From JACOND01 sp965202795 (GTDB taxonomy: Bacteria > Bdellovibrionota > Bdellovibrionia > Bdellovibrionales > UBA1609), in contig OZ241848.1 in NCBI GenBank assembly GCA_965202795.1, positions 124,001 through 188,000 of the forward strand: a stretch of 64,000 nt of DNA, in the 5' to 3' direction. Position 1 is the first letter of the stretch, and every line of letters begins with the position of its first letter. This document shows, one piece after another, positions 8,973 through 17,413 of the stretch. The position numbers and the translations under genes are program-made. The notes beneath the pieces are model-generated. The model saw only the letters and a program-made list of their open reading frames with translations. It ran no database searches and had not been told where the DNA came from.

Positions 8973-10031
8973 ATGATCTCATCCGCTGAAAAGAAAAAAA
9001 GAATCCGCCGCCTCAACCTGTTCCGGCTGGGGTTTTTTCTTCTGTTTTTTTCCCTTCTTCTGGCCGCTTTGACAGCCATTAGAGGGCTTTTTGTCACTGT
9101 TCTTCTGGCCTTTGTGATCAGCTTTGCCCTGCTCCCCGCCGTGAATTTTCTGAGGCGCCGGGGATGCCCGCGCGCCGCGGCGGTCCCCCTGGTGTTTTTT
9201 GGGGTTTTTGGAGCTTTGGGGCGGCTGATTTTTAAAGCCATTCCCTTCCTCTCGCAGCAGACAGACAACCTGAAAACAGAGTTTCCCTCCTATATTCAAA
9301 AAGCCAGCAGCATGATCCGGGGCTGGCAGGAGCGCTTTGAAGACAATTTTTTTCCTCTGGAGGATCTGGACATGTCCACCAGCCTTGAAGGGCTTTTGTC
9401 TTCACTGGGATCGGCCTTTTTTCAGGATCTGCCCTCAACCCTGACACAGTCCTTTACCATCCTGCTGCTGGCGCCGTTTTTTGCTTATTTTATGATCAAA
9501 AACGAGCTGGGGTTTACAAGAAAGCTCTATCCTCTGGTCCCCAACAATGTTTTTGAAATGTTTTTGAGCCTGCATTACAAAATCAGCCGGCAGATTGGGG
9601 TTTTTATCCGCGGGCGGCTGCTGGAGGCCTCTTTTGTGGGGGCGATTGTGGGGATTGGCTTTACCCTTCTGGACTTTCCTTTTGCCCTGCTTCTGGGGGT
9701 TCTCAGCAGCCTGACCAATCTGGTCCCCTACATAGGCCCGCTTGTGGGAAGCGTCCCGGTTCTTTTGGTTGCCCTTGTCAATGATTACGAGACAAATCAG
9801 CTGCTTTTGGTTATGGGGGTTTATTTTGGGGCGCAGCTGATTGACTCCATGATTTTGATTCCTCTGCTTTTGGCGCGGATTGTGAACCTCCACCCCCTGA
9901 CTGTGATTGTCATCATTTTGGCCGGCGCGCAGTTTATGGGGGTTATTGGCATGCTTATCAGCATACCTCTTGTCAACGCGCTTAAAGTCTCAGCCATGGC
10001 TGTCTATCAGCACATTACCGAAAACATATAA
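8973..10031 (+). CDS. AI-2E family transporter (PerM/TqsA-like permease)
   Basis: 352 residues, the family's normal size. Two N-terminal transmembrane helices (residues ~15-60) are followed by a soluble helical segment, then a multi-helix C-terminal block. That block holds the family's typical LTNLVPYIGPLVGSVP-like segment and a final GVIGMLISIPLVNALK. Members are membrane exporters or ion/solute carriers; only a few are shown to move AI-2, so no substrate is claimed. The start is an ATG with a G-rich Shine-Dalgarno 7-10 bases upstream. It ends 40 bp before lolC and may be co-transcribed with it. Confidence 0.88.
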   Translation: MISSAEKKKRIRRLNLFRLGFFLLFFSLLLAALTAIRGLFVTVLLAFVISFALLPAVNFLRRRGCPRAAAVPLVFFGVFGALGRLIFKAIPFLSQQTDNLKTEFPSYIQKASSMIRGWQERFEDNFFPLEDLDMSTSLEGLLSSLGSAFFQDLPSTLTQSFTILLLAPFFAYFMIKNELGFTRKLYPLVPNNVFEMFLSLHYKISRQIGVFIRGRLLEASFVGAIVGIGFTLLDFPFALLLGVLSSLTNLVPYIGPLVGSVPVLLVALVNDYETNQLLLVMGVYFGAQLIDSMILIPLLLARIVNLHPLTVIVIILAGAQFMGVIGMLISIPLVNALKVSAMAVYQHITENI

Positions 10032-10071
10032 AAACCCCCATCAGCTTGTCAAAAGGGGCCGGCGGAAAAAC

Positions 10072-11280
10072 ATGCTTTACTGGCTGTGGCTGAAGCGAAC
10101 TCTGCTGTCCCGGAGAGGCCTTTTTGAGGCGCGGCCTCTTTTCAGCATCGCGGGCTTAAGCCTTGCGGCCGCCGCTTTGACGGCGGCTCTGCTTGTTGTC
10201 AGCGGGTTTTCCGCCAGCATAGAGCGCGCCATCATCGGCAAAACAGGGGATCTGTCGGTTTTGTCAAAAAAGCCGGCGCCGCGCGGGGAGCTGTTTCTCC
10301 CCATGCTCCCCCATCAAGAGCTTGTTCAGGATCAGGCGGCTTTTTTGTCTTTCGCCGGCATGATTTTAAGCAAAGGCCGGTTTAAGGGCGCCATTTTTGA
10401 GGGCCTGGACGATGAGCGCTTTAAAAAAGACCCTTTTTTGCGGCAGAGGATTTTGGAGGGGAGCCTTGAGGGCCTCCCCGGCGGAGAGCCTTTTGCCGTC
10501 ATCGGCCGCGCCATGGCCAAAGACTTGAATCTAAGGCCAGGCTCTTTTGTGTCTGTTGTGGCGCTTCCTGAAGGGGAGAGCCTTTATTTCTCCCGAAAGC
10601 GGCAAAGCTTTCCCGTTGGCGCGGTGGCGGATTTTGGACGGCATGATTTTAACTCCCGCTATGTTTTAATTCCCCTTTCCGCCGCGGAGGCTCTGCTGGG
10701 CCGGGAGGGGCTTGTCTCCGGCGCGCGGTTTTGGCTGAAGCGCCCGGACCGCGCGGCGGAGCTTGTCCGGCAAATGAGAGCTGAAAAATATGGCTGCTGT
10801 CATATCGCCCACTGGAAAGACACAGACAGATGGTTTTTTAAAATGATTGAAATGGACAAAAAAATCATTTTTTTTGTCTTGTTTATTATGATCATTGCCG
10901 CCGGATTTAATGTGTCCAGCGCGCTTTTTGTTCATGTGTTTAGAAGAGCAAGAGACATCAGTGTCTTAAAGGCCGCGGGCGCCGCCCCGGAGACAGTCCG
11001 AAACATTTTTCTTCTGGAGGGGCTGGTGACAGGAGTTTTGGGGCTTTCCCTTGGCGCCGCCATGGGCTGGGGGATTGTGGCCGCTTTGATCTTTGCCCAA
11101 AACAAATGGCATTTTATCCCCGAAGAGGCCTATCAGGCCAATGAGATTGTTATTTCAGCAGATCCTCTGGACGCGGCTGCTCTGATTTTGTCCAGCCTGT
11201 TTGTAATTGTTTTGGCCTCTTTGATTCCCGCCCGGCGGGCCTATAACAGAGACATCAAAGAGGGCCTGGCCTGCGAATAA
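10072..11280 (+). CDS. lolC: Lipoprotein-releasing ABC permease LolC/LolE family
   Basis: 402 residues from the ATG at 10072. An N-terminal TM helix (~25-45) is followed by a large periplasmic domain with SVVALPEG. Three TM helices of the FtsX fold then occupy about 260-395. The family signature FNVSSALFVHVFRRARDISVLKAAGA-like region is clear, as is the C-terminal SLIPARRAY. These proteins extract lipoproteins from the inner membrane for transfer to LolA. The ATPase lolD is not adjacent, and only one permease gene is present, so this could be a LolF-type fused role or one of two subunits. A perfect 16-bp GC palindrome at 11282-11297 follows the stop codon and may help end the transcript, though no T-run follows it. 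Confidence 0.88.
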   Translation: MLYWLWLKRTLLSRRGLFEARPLFSIAGLSLAAAALTAALLVVSGFSASIERAIIGKTGDLSVLSKKPAPRGELFLPMLPHQELVQDQAAFLSFAGMILSKGRFKGAIFEGLDDERFKKDPFLRQRILEGSLEGLPGGEPFAVIGRAMAKDLNLRPGSFVSVVALPEGESLYFSRKRQSFPVGAVADFGRHDFNSRYVLIPLSAAEALLGREGLVSGARFWLKRPDRAAELVRQMRAEKYGCCHIAHWKDTDRWFFKMIEMDKKIIFFVLFIMIIAAGFNVSSALFVHVFRRARDISVLKAAGAAPETVRNIFLLEGLVTGVLGLSLGAAMGWGIVAALIFAQNKWHFIPEEAYQANEIVISADPLDAAALILSSLFVIVLASLIPARRAYNRDIKEGLACE

Positions 11281-11306
11281 TCCCCGCCGCGGCGGGGCCG
11301 GGGGAG

Positions 11307-11335
11307 TTGACCTTGCGGCTGATCCCTGTTATATG
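11307..11335 (+). promoter_or_regulatory. Possible promoter of the EEP hydrolase gene
   Basis: TTGACC at 11307-11312 and TATATG at 11330-11335 with a 17-bp spacer, about 90 bp before the start codon at 11429 and after the end of lolC. Confidence 0.4.
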
Positions 11336-11428
11336 TTAAAAGCCGCCATAAAAGCGCCGGAATCCTCTTGATCCCGCCCCAGCCCCCCCATTTGATCCCC
11401 CTTCAGCCTTTTTTGCGCCGCTTTAGCC

Positions 11429-12622
11429 ATGCAAACAAAAGCTTTTGCCTTTTTGCTGTTTCCGCCGCTTTTTGCCTTAGCCAATGGAGGCTGCGGCAGC
11501 TATCCCCATCCCTTTGAGCCTCCTGAGAAGAGGCAGCCTGTGACTTTAAAAGTCATAAGCTGGAACACCTGGCATGGCCTGGGGCAGGGCTTTTGGAAAA
11601 GAGAGGAGCTGGAGCCGGAAGAGCGCCGCGCCGCCCGCTTTCAGGAGCAAATCAGGCTTTTAAAAGCGGAAAGCCCGGATATTTTGTTCCTTCAGGAGCT
11701 GAACCCTGTCGGCTCCCGCTCTGAGGAAATCGCCGGAGCCTTGGGAATGACAGCTGTATTCCAGAGAACAAACTGCGGGATGTCCCTGTTTGGGGCGCGC
11801 CTCCCCGCAAACCTGGACATGGGGGTCGCGATTTTGACAAAGCCCCCTCTGAAAATGCAAAAAATCATTGGCCATAAACTGAGCGGCCCGGCGGGATTTT
11901 GCGGCCCTGGATTTTCGTTCCAGTATGACGAGTTCCGCTTTGCGCTGTTTGCCCTGGCCTTTCATCCGAAATACGGCTCTTTTTTGCTGGCCGGCGCGCA
12001 TCTGCATCATGGAGCGGAATGGAGCGCCGCGGTCAGGGCGCAAATAGGCGCCTGGGAAAAAACCGGGGTTTTGAGCCTCTCTCAAAAGGAGGAGCTGACA
12101 AGAGAGATTGACAGATCCAACATAAGAAGGGGCCAGGAGCTGGACAATTTGTTTTCAAAAGCCAGCGAAATCCAGGCTCATTATGAGGGGCTTCCGATGA
12201 TTTTGGCGGGGGATTTTAACGCCTCGCCGGAATCCCCCGCCTACAAAAAAATCACTGAGACTCATCTGCTGAAAGACACGGCTGGCGGCCCCTCGCCCGC
12301 TCCCTACACATGGGATCCGGGGCAAAACCAAAAAAACCACAAATATGCCGAAGGGTATGGGATTTCTGTCCCCGCTTTTGACAAAGCTGAGGTTGAAAAA
12401 TTTTTCAAAAACTATGACAAAAGGCCGCGGCGGATAGACTATATTTTTGTCTCCCGGGAAATTGAAGTTCAGTCTTACGCGCTGTTTGCCAGCCAGCCGA
12501 ACAGCGCCGGGCTGACAGCCTCTGATCATTTTGGGGTTTTAGCCTCCCTTGGGCTTCAAAACGGGCAAAAAGGCTCTGCCGGGAGCGCGGGGCCGCCCTC
12601 CTCTGAGCCTCCGGCTGAATAA
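11429..12622 (+). CDS. Secreted endonuclease/exonuclease/phosphatase (EEP) family hydrolase
   Basis: 397 residues. The N-terminus is a signal peptide ending in a Cys (ANGGC, Cys22), possibly a weak lipobox. The EEP fold motifs are in order: SWNTWHG, FLQEL, the GDFNASPES metal/phosphate motif, RRIDYIFVS and a terminal SDHFGVLA. These include the Asp/Asn and catalytic His residues of DNase I and sphingomyelinase-type enzymes. The long insert between FLQEL and GDFNA, and the position of conserved histidines (AHLHH), leave phosphodiesterase, sphingomyelinase or nuclease activity all possible. It likely acts outside the cytoplasm. It converges with the scramblase-like gene 50 bp downstream. Confidence 0.85.
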   Translation: MQTKAFAFLLFPPLFALANGGCGSYPHPFEPPEKRQPVTLKVISWNTWHGLGQGFWKREELEPEERRAARFQEQIRLLKAESPDILFLQELNPVGSRSEEIAGALGMTAVFQRTNCGMSLFGARLPANLDMGVAILTKPPLKMQKIIGHKLSGPAGFCGPGFSFQYDEFRFALFALAFHPKYGSFLLAGAHLHHGAEWSAAVRAQIGAWEKTGVLSLSQKEELTREIDRSNIRRGQELDNLFSKASEIQAHYEGLPMILAGDFNASPESPAYKKITETHLLKDTAGGPSPAPYTWDPGQNQKNHKYAEGYGISVPAFDKAEVEKFFKNYDKRPRRIDYIFVSREIEVQSYALFASQPNSAGLTASDHFGVLASLGLQNGQKGSAGSAGPPSSEPPAE

Positions 12623-12673
12623 GCGGGGCGCCTCCCCCCGCAGCTGCGGAATCAACCCTCATAAAGCCTGAGG

Positions 12674-13438
12674 CTAAAACCGCTCAAAGCAGTCATAGTC
12701 AATGCTGATGGCTGTGGAAAACAAAACCGCTTTTTGATTCAGGCTCAGGCGGCTGTTCCATCTAATGGTGAAGGCGTCGACATTTGTCATGGCCTCCTTA
12801 ACCGCTCCGCCCCATTTTTTCCTGATCTCCCCAATGACAGCGCGGCTGCCGGGGCTTTTAACCGGAAAGCGCCGGGGCAGGCCGGAGGCATTGATAAAGC
12901 CAAACGGCTTCTGACCAGTTAAGCCCTGATGAGGGCCGGCCGGGCCGGAGCCGGCTGGGCCAGCCCCGCCTGAATCAGCCGCAAACAGCTCATACAGAGA
13001 GCGGACAATGGCAAATTTTTCCCGCGCAATCCCTAACAGCTGCCCCTGGCTGTCCCTGACAAACATTGTGGAGGCCAAAAGCGAAAAGGGCCTGAAGAGG
13101 CGCAAAACCGGCTCGCCAAGGCTGTTTTCAACAGTGAGATGAGAGGGGCGCCGGCCGCCCAGATAAGCCCTTCTGAGAGAATAGGGGATCCAGCCCTCCA
13201 TCCGCTCAGCGATTGAGCCGGCCTCCATGCCTCTTGACCTGATGAAATATTTTTGGGGAACCTCATAGCCTGTGTGTTTGAGCCAGCTTTGAACCCGGCT
13301 TTCTCCGGGAGCGCTTTGAATGTCCTGCTCAATCTCCATTTCAAAGGCGCCCTCAAAAAAATCCTTCAGAGGGTCTGCCCCCGCTGAGGCGGCTGCCGCG
13401 GCGCTTTTGTTTAAATAAGGCCGTTTTAAAGCATGCAT
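12674..13438 (-). CDS. Phospholipid scramblase/LURP-one-related family protein
   Basis: About 254 residues if started at the ATG at 13438. A farther in-frame ATG at 13651 would overlap the end of sdhC by 88 bp and adds a Cys-rich hydrophobic stretch. The core reads as the scramblase fold: YFIRSR, LGGRRPSHLTVEN, GEPVLRLFRPF, then a GQLLGIAREKFAI repeat, VIGEIRKKWGG, and the closing AISIDYDCFERF, a signature of the family C-terminus. Bacterial members are common but their function is not settled; lipid binding is assumed from the fold. A roughly 15-residue Gly/Ser/Pro linker interrupts the middle. Confidence 0.75.
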   Translation of the reverse strand: MHALKRPYLNKSAAAAASAGADPLKDFFEGAFEMEIEQDIQSAPGESRVQSWLKHTGYEVPQKYFIRSRGMEAGSIAERMEGWIPYSLRRAYLGGRRPSHLTVENSLGEPVLRLFRPFSLLASTMFVRDSQGQLLGIAREKFAIVRSLYELFAADSGGAGPAGSGPAGPHQGLTGQKPFGFINASGLPRRFPVKSPGSRAVIGEIRKKWGGAVKEAMTNVDAFTIRWNSRLSLNQKAVLFSTAISIDYDCFERF

Positions 13439-13563
13439 CGTTTTTTTCCCCAAGGCAGCTGGCAGCTCCGCTTTTTTGCCTCCGCATTTTTTTACGGCTT
13501 TGAAAAGCCCCCCTGACAACTCTTCTGTCGGCGGATTTGCCGCCGGACATGAATTTTGCCGCC

Positions 13564-14232
13564 TCACAAAAAGAAAAAGACATAGCAGACAGGGGCAAAA
13601 AAGCCCAAAGCTATGCTTAGGCCGAACAGCCAGCCCAGTTTTTGGATCCATGGGGACAGAGCCGGATGATAAAAGCCGAGGCTTTTGAAGCTTGCCGGCA
13701 GCCCATGAATCAGATGAAAGCCCAAAACAGCGAAAATCAGGCTGTAGCCTCCGGCATAAAGAGGCTTTTTCAGGGTCTCCGCAGCGAGGCGGTAGATGTC
13801 CCTTGCAGGCTCTCCGCCGATGACAGTTTCGTAATAGGCGCCAAACTTAAAAGTCAAAAGGTGAATGGCAAGAAACACAAACAGCGCCAGGCCCTGGAGG
13901 GCCAGAAAGCGGTCAGCCAGAGGGCTTCTTTTTTTGCTGAAAAGGGCCGGCTTTTTGTATGGCGCTCCGGCGGCTTTCCGGTTTCTGAGGGTGATCAGGA
14001 CAGACAGGAGAATATGCGCGGCGAAAAACAAAAGCAGCGCGATCTCCAAAATTTTTATGAAAAGCATCCCGCTGATTTTATGGGCGTAAAGGTTGTAGGC
14101 TTCCGGCCCCCGCAAAATCAAAAGATTGCCCAGCATGTGAACAAGCAGGAATCCGCAAAGCCCCAGCCCCGAAAGGCCGATGGCCATCTTCTGGCCCGCG
14201 GTTTTCCGCAAAAATAAAATCATGCCCGCCAT
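13564..14232 (-). CDS. sdhC: Succinate dehydrogenase/fumarate reductase cytochrome b subunit (type B)
   Basis: 222 residues with five predicted transmembrane helices. This is the size and shape of the single-subunit, di-heme cytochrome b of type-B complex II. Histidines suited to heme ligation lie in VHMLGNL (His32), AAHILL, AIHLLTFKFG and GFHLIHG. It anchors SdhAB and passes electrons to quinone. It stands alone on the minus strand, 6 kb from sdhA; no iron-sulfur subunit gene was found in the window. The start at 14232 could instead be the ATG three codons later. The downstream scramblase-like gene may be co-transcribed. Confidence 0.92.
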   Translation of the reverse strand: MAGMILFLRKTAGQKMAIGLSGLGLCGFLLVHMLGNLLILRGPEAYNLYAHKISGMLFIKILEIALLLFFAAHILLSVLITLRNRKAAGAPYKKPALFSKKRSPLADRFLALQGLALFVFLAIHLLTFKFGAYYETVIGGEPARDIYRLAAETLKKPLYAGGYSLIFAVLGFHLIHGLPASFKSLGFYHPALSPWIQKLGWLFGLSIALGFFAPVCYVFFFL

Positions 14233-14248
14233 GGCTTTTTAGACGATC

Positions 14249-14274
14249 TGTTTGCCGGGACAGCCGGCCGGCCG
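14249..14274 (-). repeat. Degenerate dispersed palindromic repeat upstream of sdhC
   Basis: On the plus strand TGTTT, CCGGGACA, then GCCGGCCGGCCG: the reverse orientation of the family core but with altered spacing. It sits just upstream of sdhC. Membership is less sure than for the other copies. Confidence 0.45.
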
Positions 14275-14430
14275 CCCCCCTGCCCGCGGCTGTTTAGGGG
14301 CTTTTTGCGGCAAAATCCCGCCGGGGGCCCCCTTATGTTTTCCGCGCCGCATAAGAGCTTTCAGGCATAATGAGCGTCTCCCCGCCTGTTTCTATTTCTA
14401 TAAGCTTTATCTTATAATGATACAGCAAAA

Positions 14431-14460
14431 TTGACACCTTGCGGCTTTTATGAATATGAT
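14431..14460 (+). promoter_or_regulatory. Likely sigma-70-type promoter of the etfBA genes
   Basis: A perfect TTGACA at 14431-14436 and TATGAT at 14455-14460 with an 18-bp spacer. The start codon of etfB at 14516 is about 50 bp beyond the predicted transcript start. Confidence 0.6.
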
Positions 14461-14515
14461 TTCTCTAATATGAGGCCGCTGCCTCATCAGGACCCTCATC
14501 ATGGCAGGGCGCATT

Positions 14516-15313
14516 ATGAATATTGCGGCTCTTATAAAGCAGGTTCCCGACACAGGGGCAAGGCTCCGCCTGCCGCCGGGGAAGGCAGCGGACAGCGGGC
14601 CGGCCAAAGCAATTGATGAGGAGGGGCTGAAATGGGTCATCAGCCCTTATGACGAGTTTGCCCTGGAGGAGGCCCTCAGGCTGAAGCCGCTTTTAGCGGA
14701 CGGCAGCAGCGGGGGGGGAAAGATCTTTGCCATAAGCCTTGGCCCGGCAAGGGCAGCGGAGGCGCTCCGCTCAGCTCTCGCCCTGGGGGCTGATGAGGCT
14801 TTTCATCTTCAGACAGAGAAGCCTGTTCAAGATCCTCTGCTGGCGGCTGAGCTTTTGAAGGGGAAAATCGCGGAGCTCCCCTCAGTCTCCCTGATTTTGT
14901 GCGGAAAGCTGGCCGCCGACTCCAATGATTTTGCCGTCCCTCAAATGCTGGCCCGGCTGCTGGGCCTCCCTTTTGTGACAAACATCAGCCGCCTGGACTA
15001 TAAGGAGGGCGAGTTCCAGCTTGCCAGGGAATGCGGCGGCGGGGCAGAGGAGATTCTCGCTGCCCGGCCGCCGCTTCTGCTTTCCGCCGACAAAGGCCTG
15101 AACCAGCCGCGCTGCCCCTCGCTTTCGGGCATCATAAAGGCCAAAAAAAAGCCCTTTCATTCTGAGGCTGTGGAGCCGGGCAGCGGGCGGACAGCTCTTC
15201 TGGGCCTCTCATACCCTCCAGAAAAATCCCCGCCCCGGATGATCCAAGGCTCTCCTGACGAGCAGGCCAGGGAGCTGATCCGCGCTTTAAGGGAGGAGGA
15301 AAAGCTGCTTTAG
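14516..15313 (+). CDS. etfB: Electron transfer flavoprotein beta subunit
   Basis: 265 residues from the ATG at 14516 (MNIAALIKQVPDT; an ATG five codons upstream is also possible). The beginning KQVPDT, the DEFALEEALRL helix, the ALALGADEAFHL segment and SLILCGKLAADSNDFAVPQMLA, the family's AMP-site region, are all in place. EtfAB takes electrons from acyl-CoA and other dehydrogenases and passes them to ETF:quinone oxidoreductase. A promoter with a perfect -35 box lies upstream, and etfA follows after 140 bp on the same strand. Confidence 0.93.
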   Translation: MNIAALIKQVPDTGARLRLPPGKAADSGPAKAIDEEGLKWVISPYDEFALEEALRLKPLLADGSSGGGKIFAISLGPARAAEALRSALALGADEAFHLQTEKPVQDPLLAAELLKGKIAELPSVSLILCGKLAADSNDFAVPQMLARLLGLPFVTNISRLDYKEGEFQLARECGGGAEEILAARPPLLLSADKGLNQPRCPSLSGIIKAKKKPFHSEAVEPGSGRTALLGLSYPPEKSPPRMIQGSPDEQARELIRALREEEKLL

Positions 15314-15452
15314 CCTAAAGGCGAAGGCCGGCGCGGGCAGAGGGATTTTGGGCTTTTCCGCCGCGAAAGCAGCTGGCGAAGGCTTTGACTGCATGGGCTG
15401 CATTTTTGATAGAGATCGGGAAATGGCGATAAAATGATGGAGGGGCGGCTCT

Positions 15453-16433
15453 ATGAAAATTTTGGCTTTTATTGACAGCTCAAAAGATGGCTTAAAAGCC
15501 GCCGATCAGGAGCTTTTGGGCTTCCTTGAGGAGCGGGGCCTTGATGTTTCGGCCGCCGCCATAGGCGAAAAGCCGGCGAAGGGCCTCCCAAAGGAGCAAA
15601 CCCCCGCCCGGCTGAGGCATGCGCTTTTTCATGAAAGCCTGGGGCGCTATCATCCCCAGGCTTATGGCCTGATTTTAAAATCCCTTATGGAAAAGGAGGG
15701 CTTTTCCCTTTTAATCTCCACAGCCTCCCTTAAGACAAAAGATTTTTTCCCATGGCTTGCCGCTGATTTGGGGGCCGCCTGCCTGAATGAGGCCATTGGC
15801 CTCAAAATCCCGCCGCCCCCAAAAGCCCCGGAAGCGGCAGCCGGCAAAAGCCTTTCTGTCCTCCGCCCCCTTTTCGCGGGGAAAATCCATGGGGAGTTTT
15901 TGATCCCAAAAGCCCCCGCTTTGATTTTGGCCCAGCCCAATCAGCTCCGCGGAAAATGGCGGACAGGCGGAGAGCCTGCCGCCATAGAGTTTTCAATTCC
16001 CGAAAACCCCATAGCGCATCGGGGCTTTCAGCGGCCGGAGAAAAAAACGCGGGATTTGACCGAGGCGGACATAGTTGTCTCTGGCGGAAGAGGCATGCAA
16101 AACGGGGAGAATTTTCAGATCTTGGAAGATCTGGCCGCCGCTCTGCCAGGCGCGGCGGTGGGCGCCTCCCGCGCCGTCACTGACGCCGGCTGGCAGCCTT
16201 ACAGCCGGCAGGTGGGGCAGACAGGCAAAACAGTTTCGCCAAGGCTTTATATAGCCTGCGGCATTTCCGGAGCCATTCAGCACTTGGCGGGGATGCGGGG
16301 AAGCCGTGTGATCGCGGCCATCAATAAAGATCCGGAGGCGCCAATCTTCAAACATTGCTCTTACGGGCTGGCGGGAGATCTTTTTGAGATTGTCCCCCGG
16401 CTCACAGCCGCTCTGCGAAAAATCCAGTCATAA
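15453..16433 (+). CDS. etfA: Electron transfer flavoprotein alpha subunit
   Basis: 326 residues, started at an ATG with a good Shine-Dalgarno (GGAGGGG) eight bases upstream. The C-terminal FAD domain is clear: SGGRG at 210-214, ASRAVTDAGW with Arg240, RQVGQTGKTV at 252-261 and GISGAIQH at 270-277. The N-terminal domain is ordinary for the family. It forms the heterodimer with the upstream EtfB. The 140-bp gap between the two has no clear terminator, so co-transcription is likely. Confidence 0.95.
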   Translation: MKILAFIDSSKDGLKAADQELLGFLEERGLDVSAAAIGEKPAKGLPKEQTPARLRHALFHESLGRYHPQAYGLILKSLMEKEGFSLLISTASLKTKDFFPWLAADLGAACLNEAIGLKIPPPPKAPEAAAGKSLSVLRPLFAGKIHGEFLIPKAPALILAQPNQLRGKWRTGGEPAAIEFSIPENPIAHRGFQRPEKKTRDLTEADIVVSGGRGMQNGENFQILEDLAAALPGAAVGASRAVTDAGWQPYSRQVGQTGKTVSPRLYIACGISGAIQHLAGMRGSRVIAAINKDPEAPIFKHCSYGLAGDLFEIVPRLTAALRKIQS

Positions 16434-16459
16434 GCAAAAATCCCGCGCGAAAAAAAACC

Positions 16460-17317
16460 ATGCGCTCAGAGAAAATTCTTGTTCTTAAAGATTTTGCGCC
16501 GCTGGCCGCCCCCCTGCTGCTGATGGCCGCGCTGCTGGCGCTGCGGGGGGCGGCCAGCCATCCCGATGCCGCCAGAGGGATCAAAGAGATGAAGAGAAAA
16601 AATTTTGAGGCGGCCAAAGAGGCCTTCTTCCGCCATTTGGAAAAAAACCCCCTAGATCCCTACGCTCATTTAAACAGCGCTCTTGCCCATGACAAGCTGA
16701 ATTCCCCTTTAAAATCTTTAGTGTCATACAAGCTGATTTCCTCCCGGTTTTCCGGATTTCCCGGATTCTGCGCGCATTTCAACAGCGGAGAGCTGAGCGG
16801 GCGCCTTGGCCTTGTTGAGGAGGCCCTGAGCAGCTATCAGTCCGCCCTGTCCTTCAAATGGGAGCGGCAAAAAATCAAAGAGAACATTGAGCTGCTGTTT
16901 AACCGGGAAAGCCAGAAAAACAAAAGTCAAAAATCCGCCGGCCCGGGCCAGAAAAAATCCAGCCAGCCTGAAGGCGGCGCCGGCGGCGCCGGCGGCGCGG
17001 GCAAAAAGCCAAAAGGCGCGGACGGCGGAGCCTCCGGGAGCCCAAACGGCGCGCAAGGCCGGCTGTCTCAGTCAAATGACGGGGGCGGCGCGCAAAGGCC
17101 CGGCGGCGAAAATCAGGATTCAAATGGACAGCCAGAGAGGCCGGAGGAGCAGCCGGCCGGGGAAGGCTCTCCCGGAGGCCAGCGGGCGGACAGCGCGCTG
17201 AGCGGGGAAAACGAAGAGGCCATCTTAAAGGAGATAGAAAAGCAGGATGTAAAGGTCAGGGCCAAAACATTTAAAAACCGAAAAACCTTTGGCGATAAAA
17301 CAAAATATGACTGGTAA
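16460..17317 (+). CDS. batC: BatC-like TPR protein with Gly/Ala-rich linker
   Basis: 285 residues. An N-terminal membrane helix (about 13-30) is followed by two to three tetratricopeptide-like repeats (residues 35-145; e.g. NFEAAKEAFFRHLEKNPLDP and LVEEALSSYQSAL). Then comes a long low-complexity linker rich in Gly, Ala, Gln and Lys (150-255). It closes with a conserved-looking basic tail (VKVRAKTFKNRK, ending KYDW). This architecture and its position just before batD match BatC of the Bacteroides aerotolerance operon, where the proteins are thought to form envelope complexes in the periplasm. It starts 26 bp after etfA. Confidence 0.75.
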   Translation: MRSEKILVLKDFAPLAAPLLLMAALLALRGAASHPDAARGIKEMKRKNFEAAKEAFFRHLEKNPLDPYAHLNSALAHDKLNSPLKSLVSYKLISSRFSGFPGFCAHFNSGELSGRLGLVEEALSSYQSALSFKWERQKIKENIELLFNRESQKNKSQKSAGPGQKKSSQPEGGAGGAGGAGKKPKGADGGASGSPNGAQGRLSQSNDGGGAQRPGGENQDSNGQPERPEEQPAGEGSPGGQRADSALSGENEEAILKEIEKQDVKVRAKTFKNRKTFGDKTKYDW

Positions 17318-17413
17318 CGAAATGAAACGCGCAAGTTCTCAGGCCCCATCGCTGGCGGCAAAACAAGCCGCAGCCGGACGCGGAGCGGCGCGGCGCGGCC
17401 GGCCTGATATATT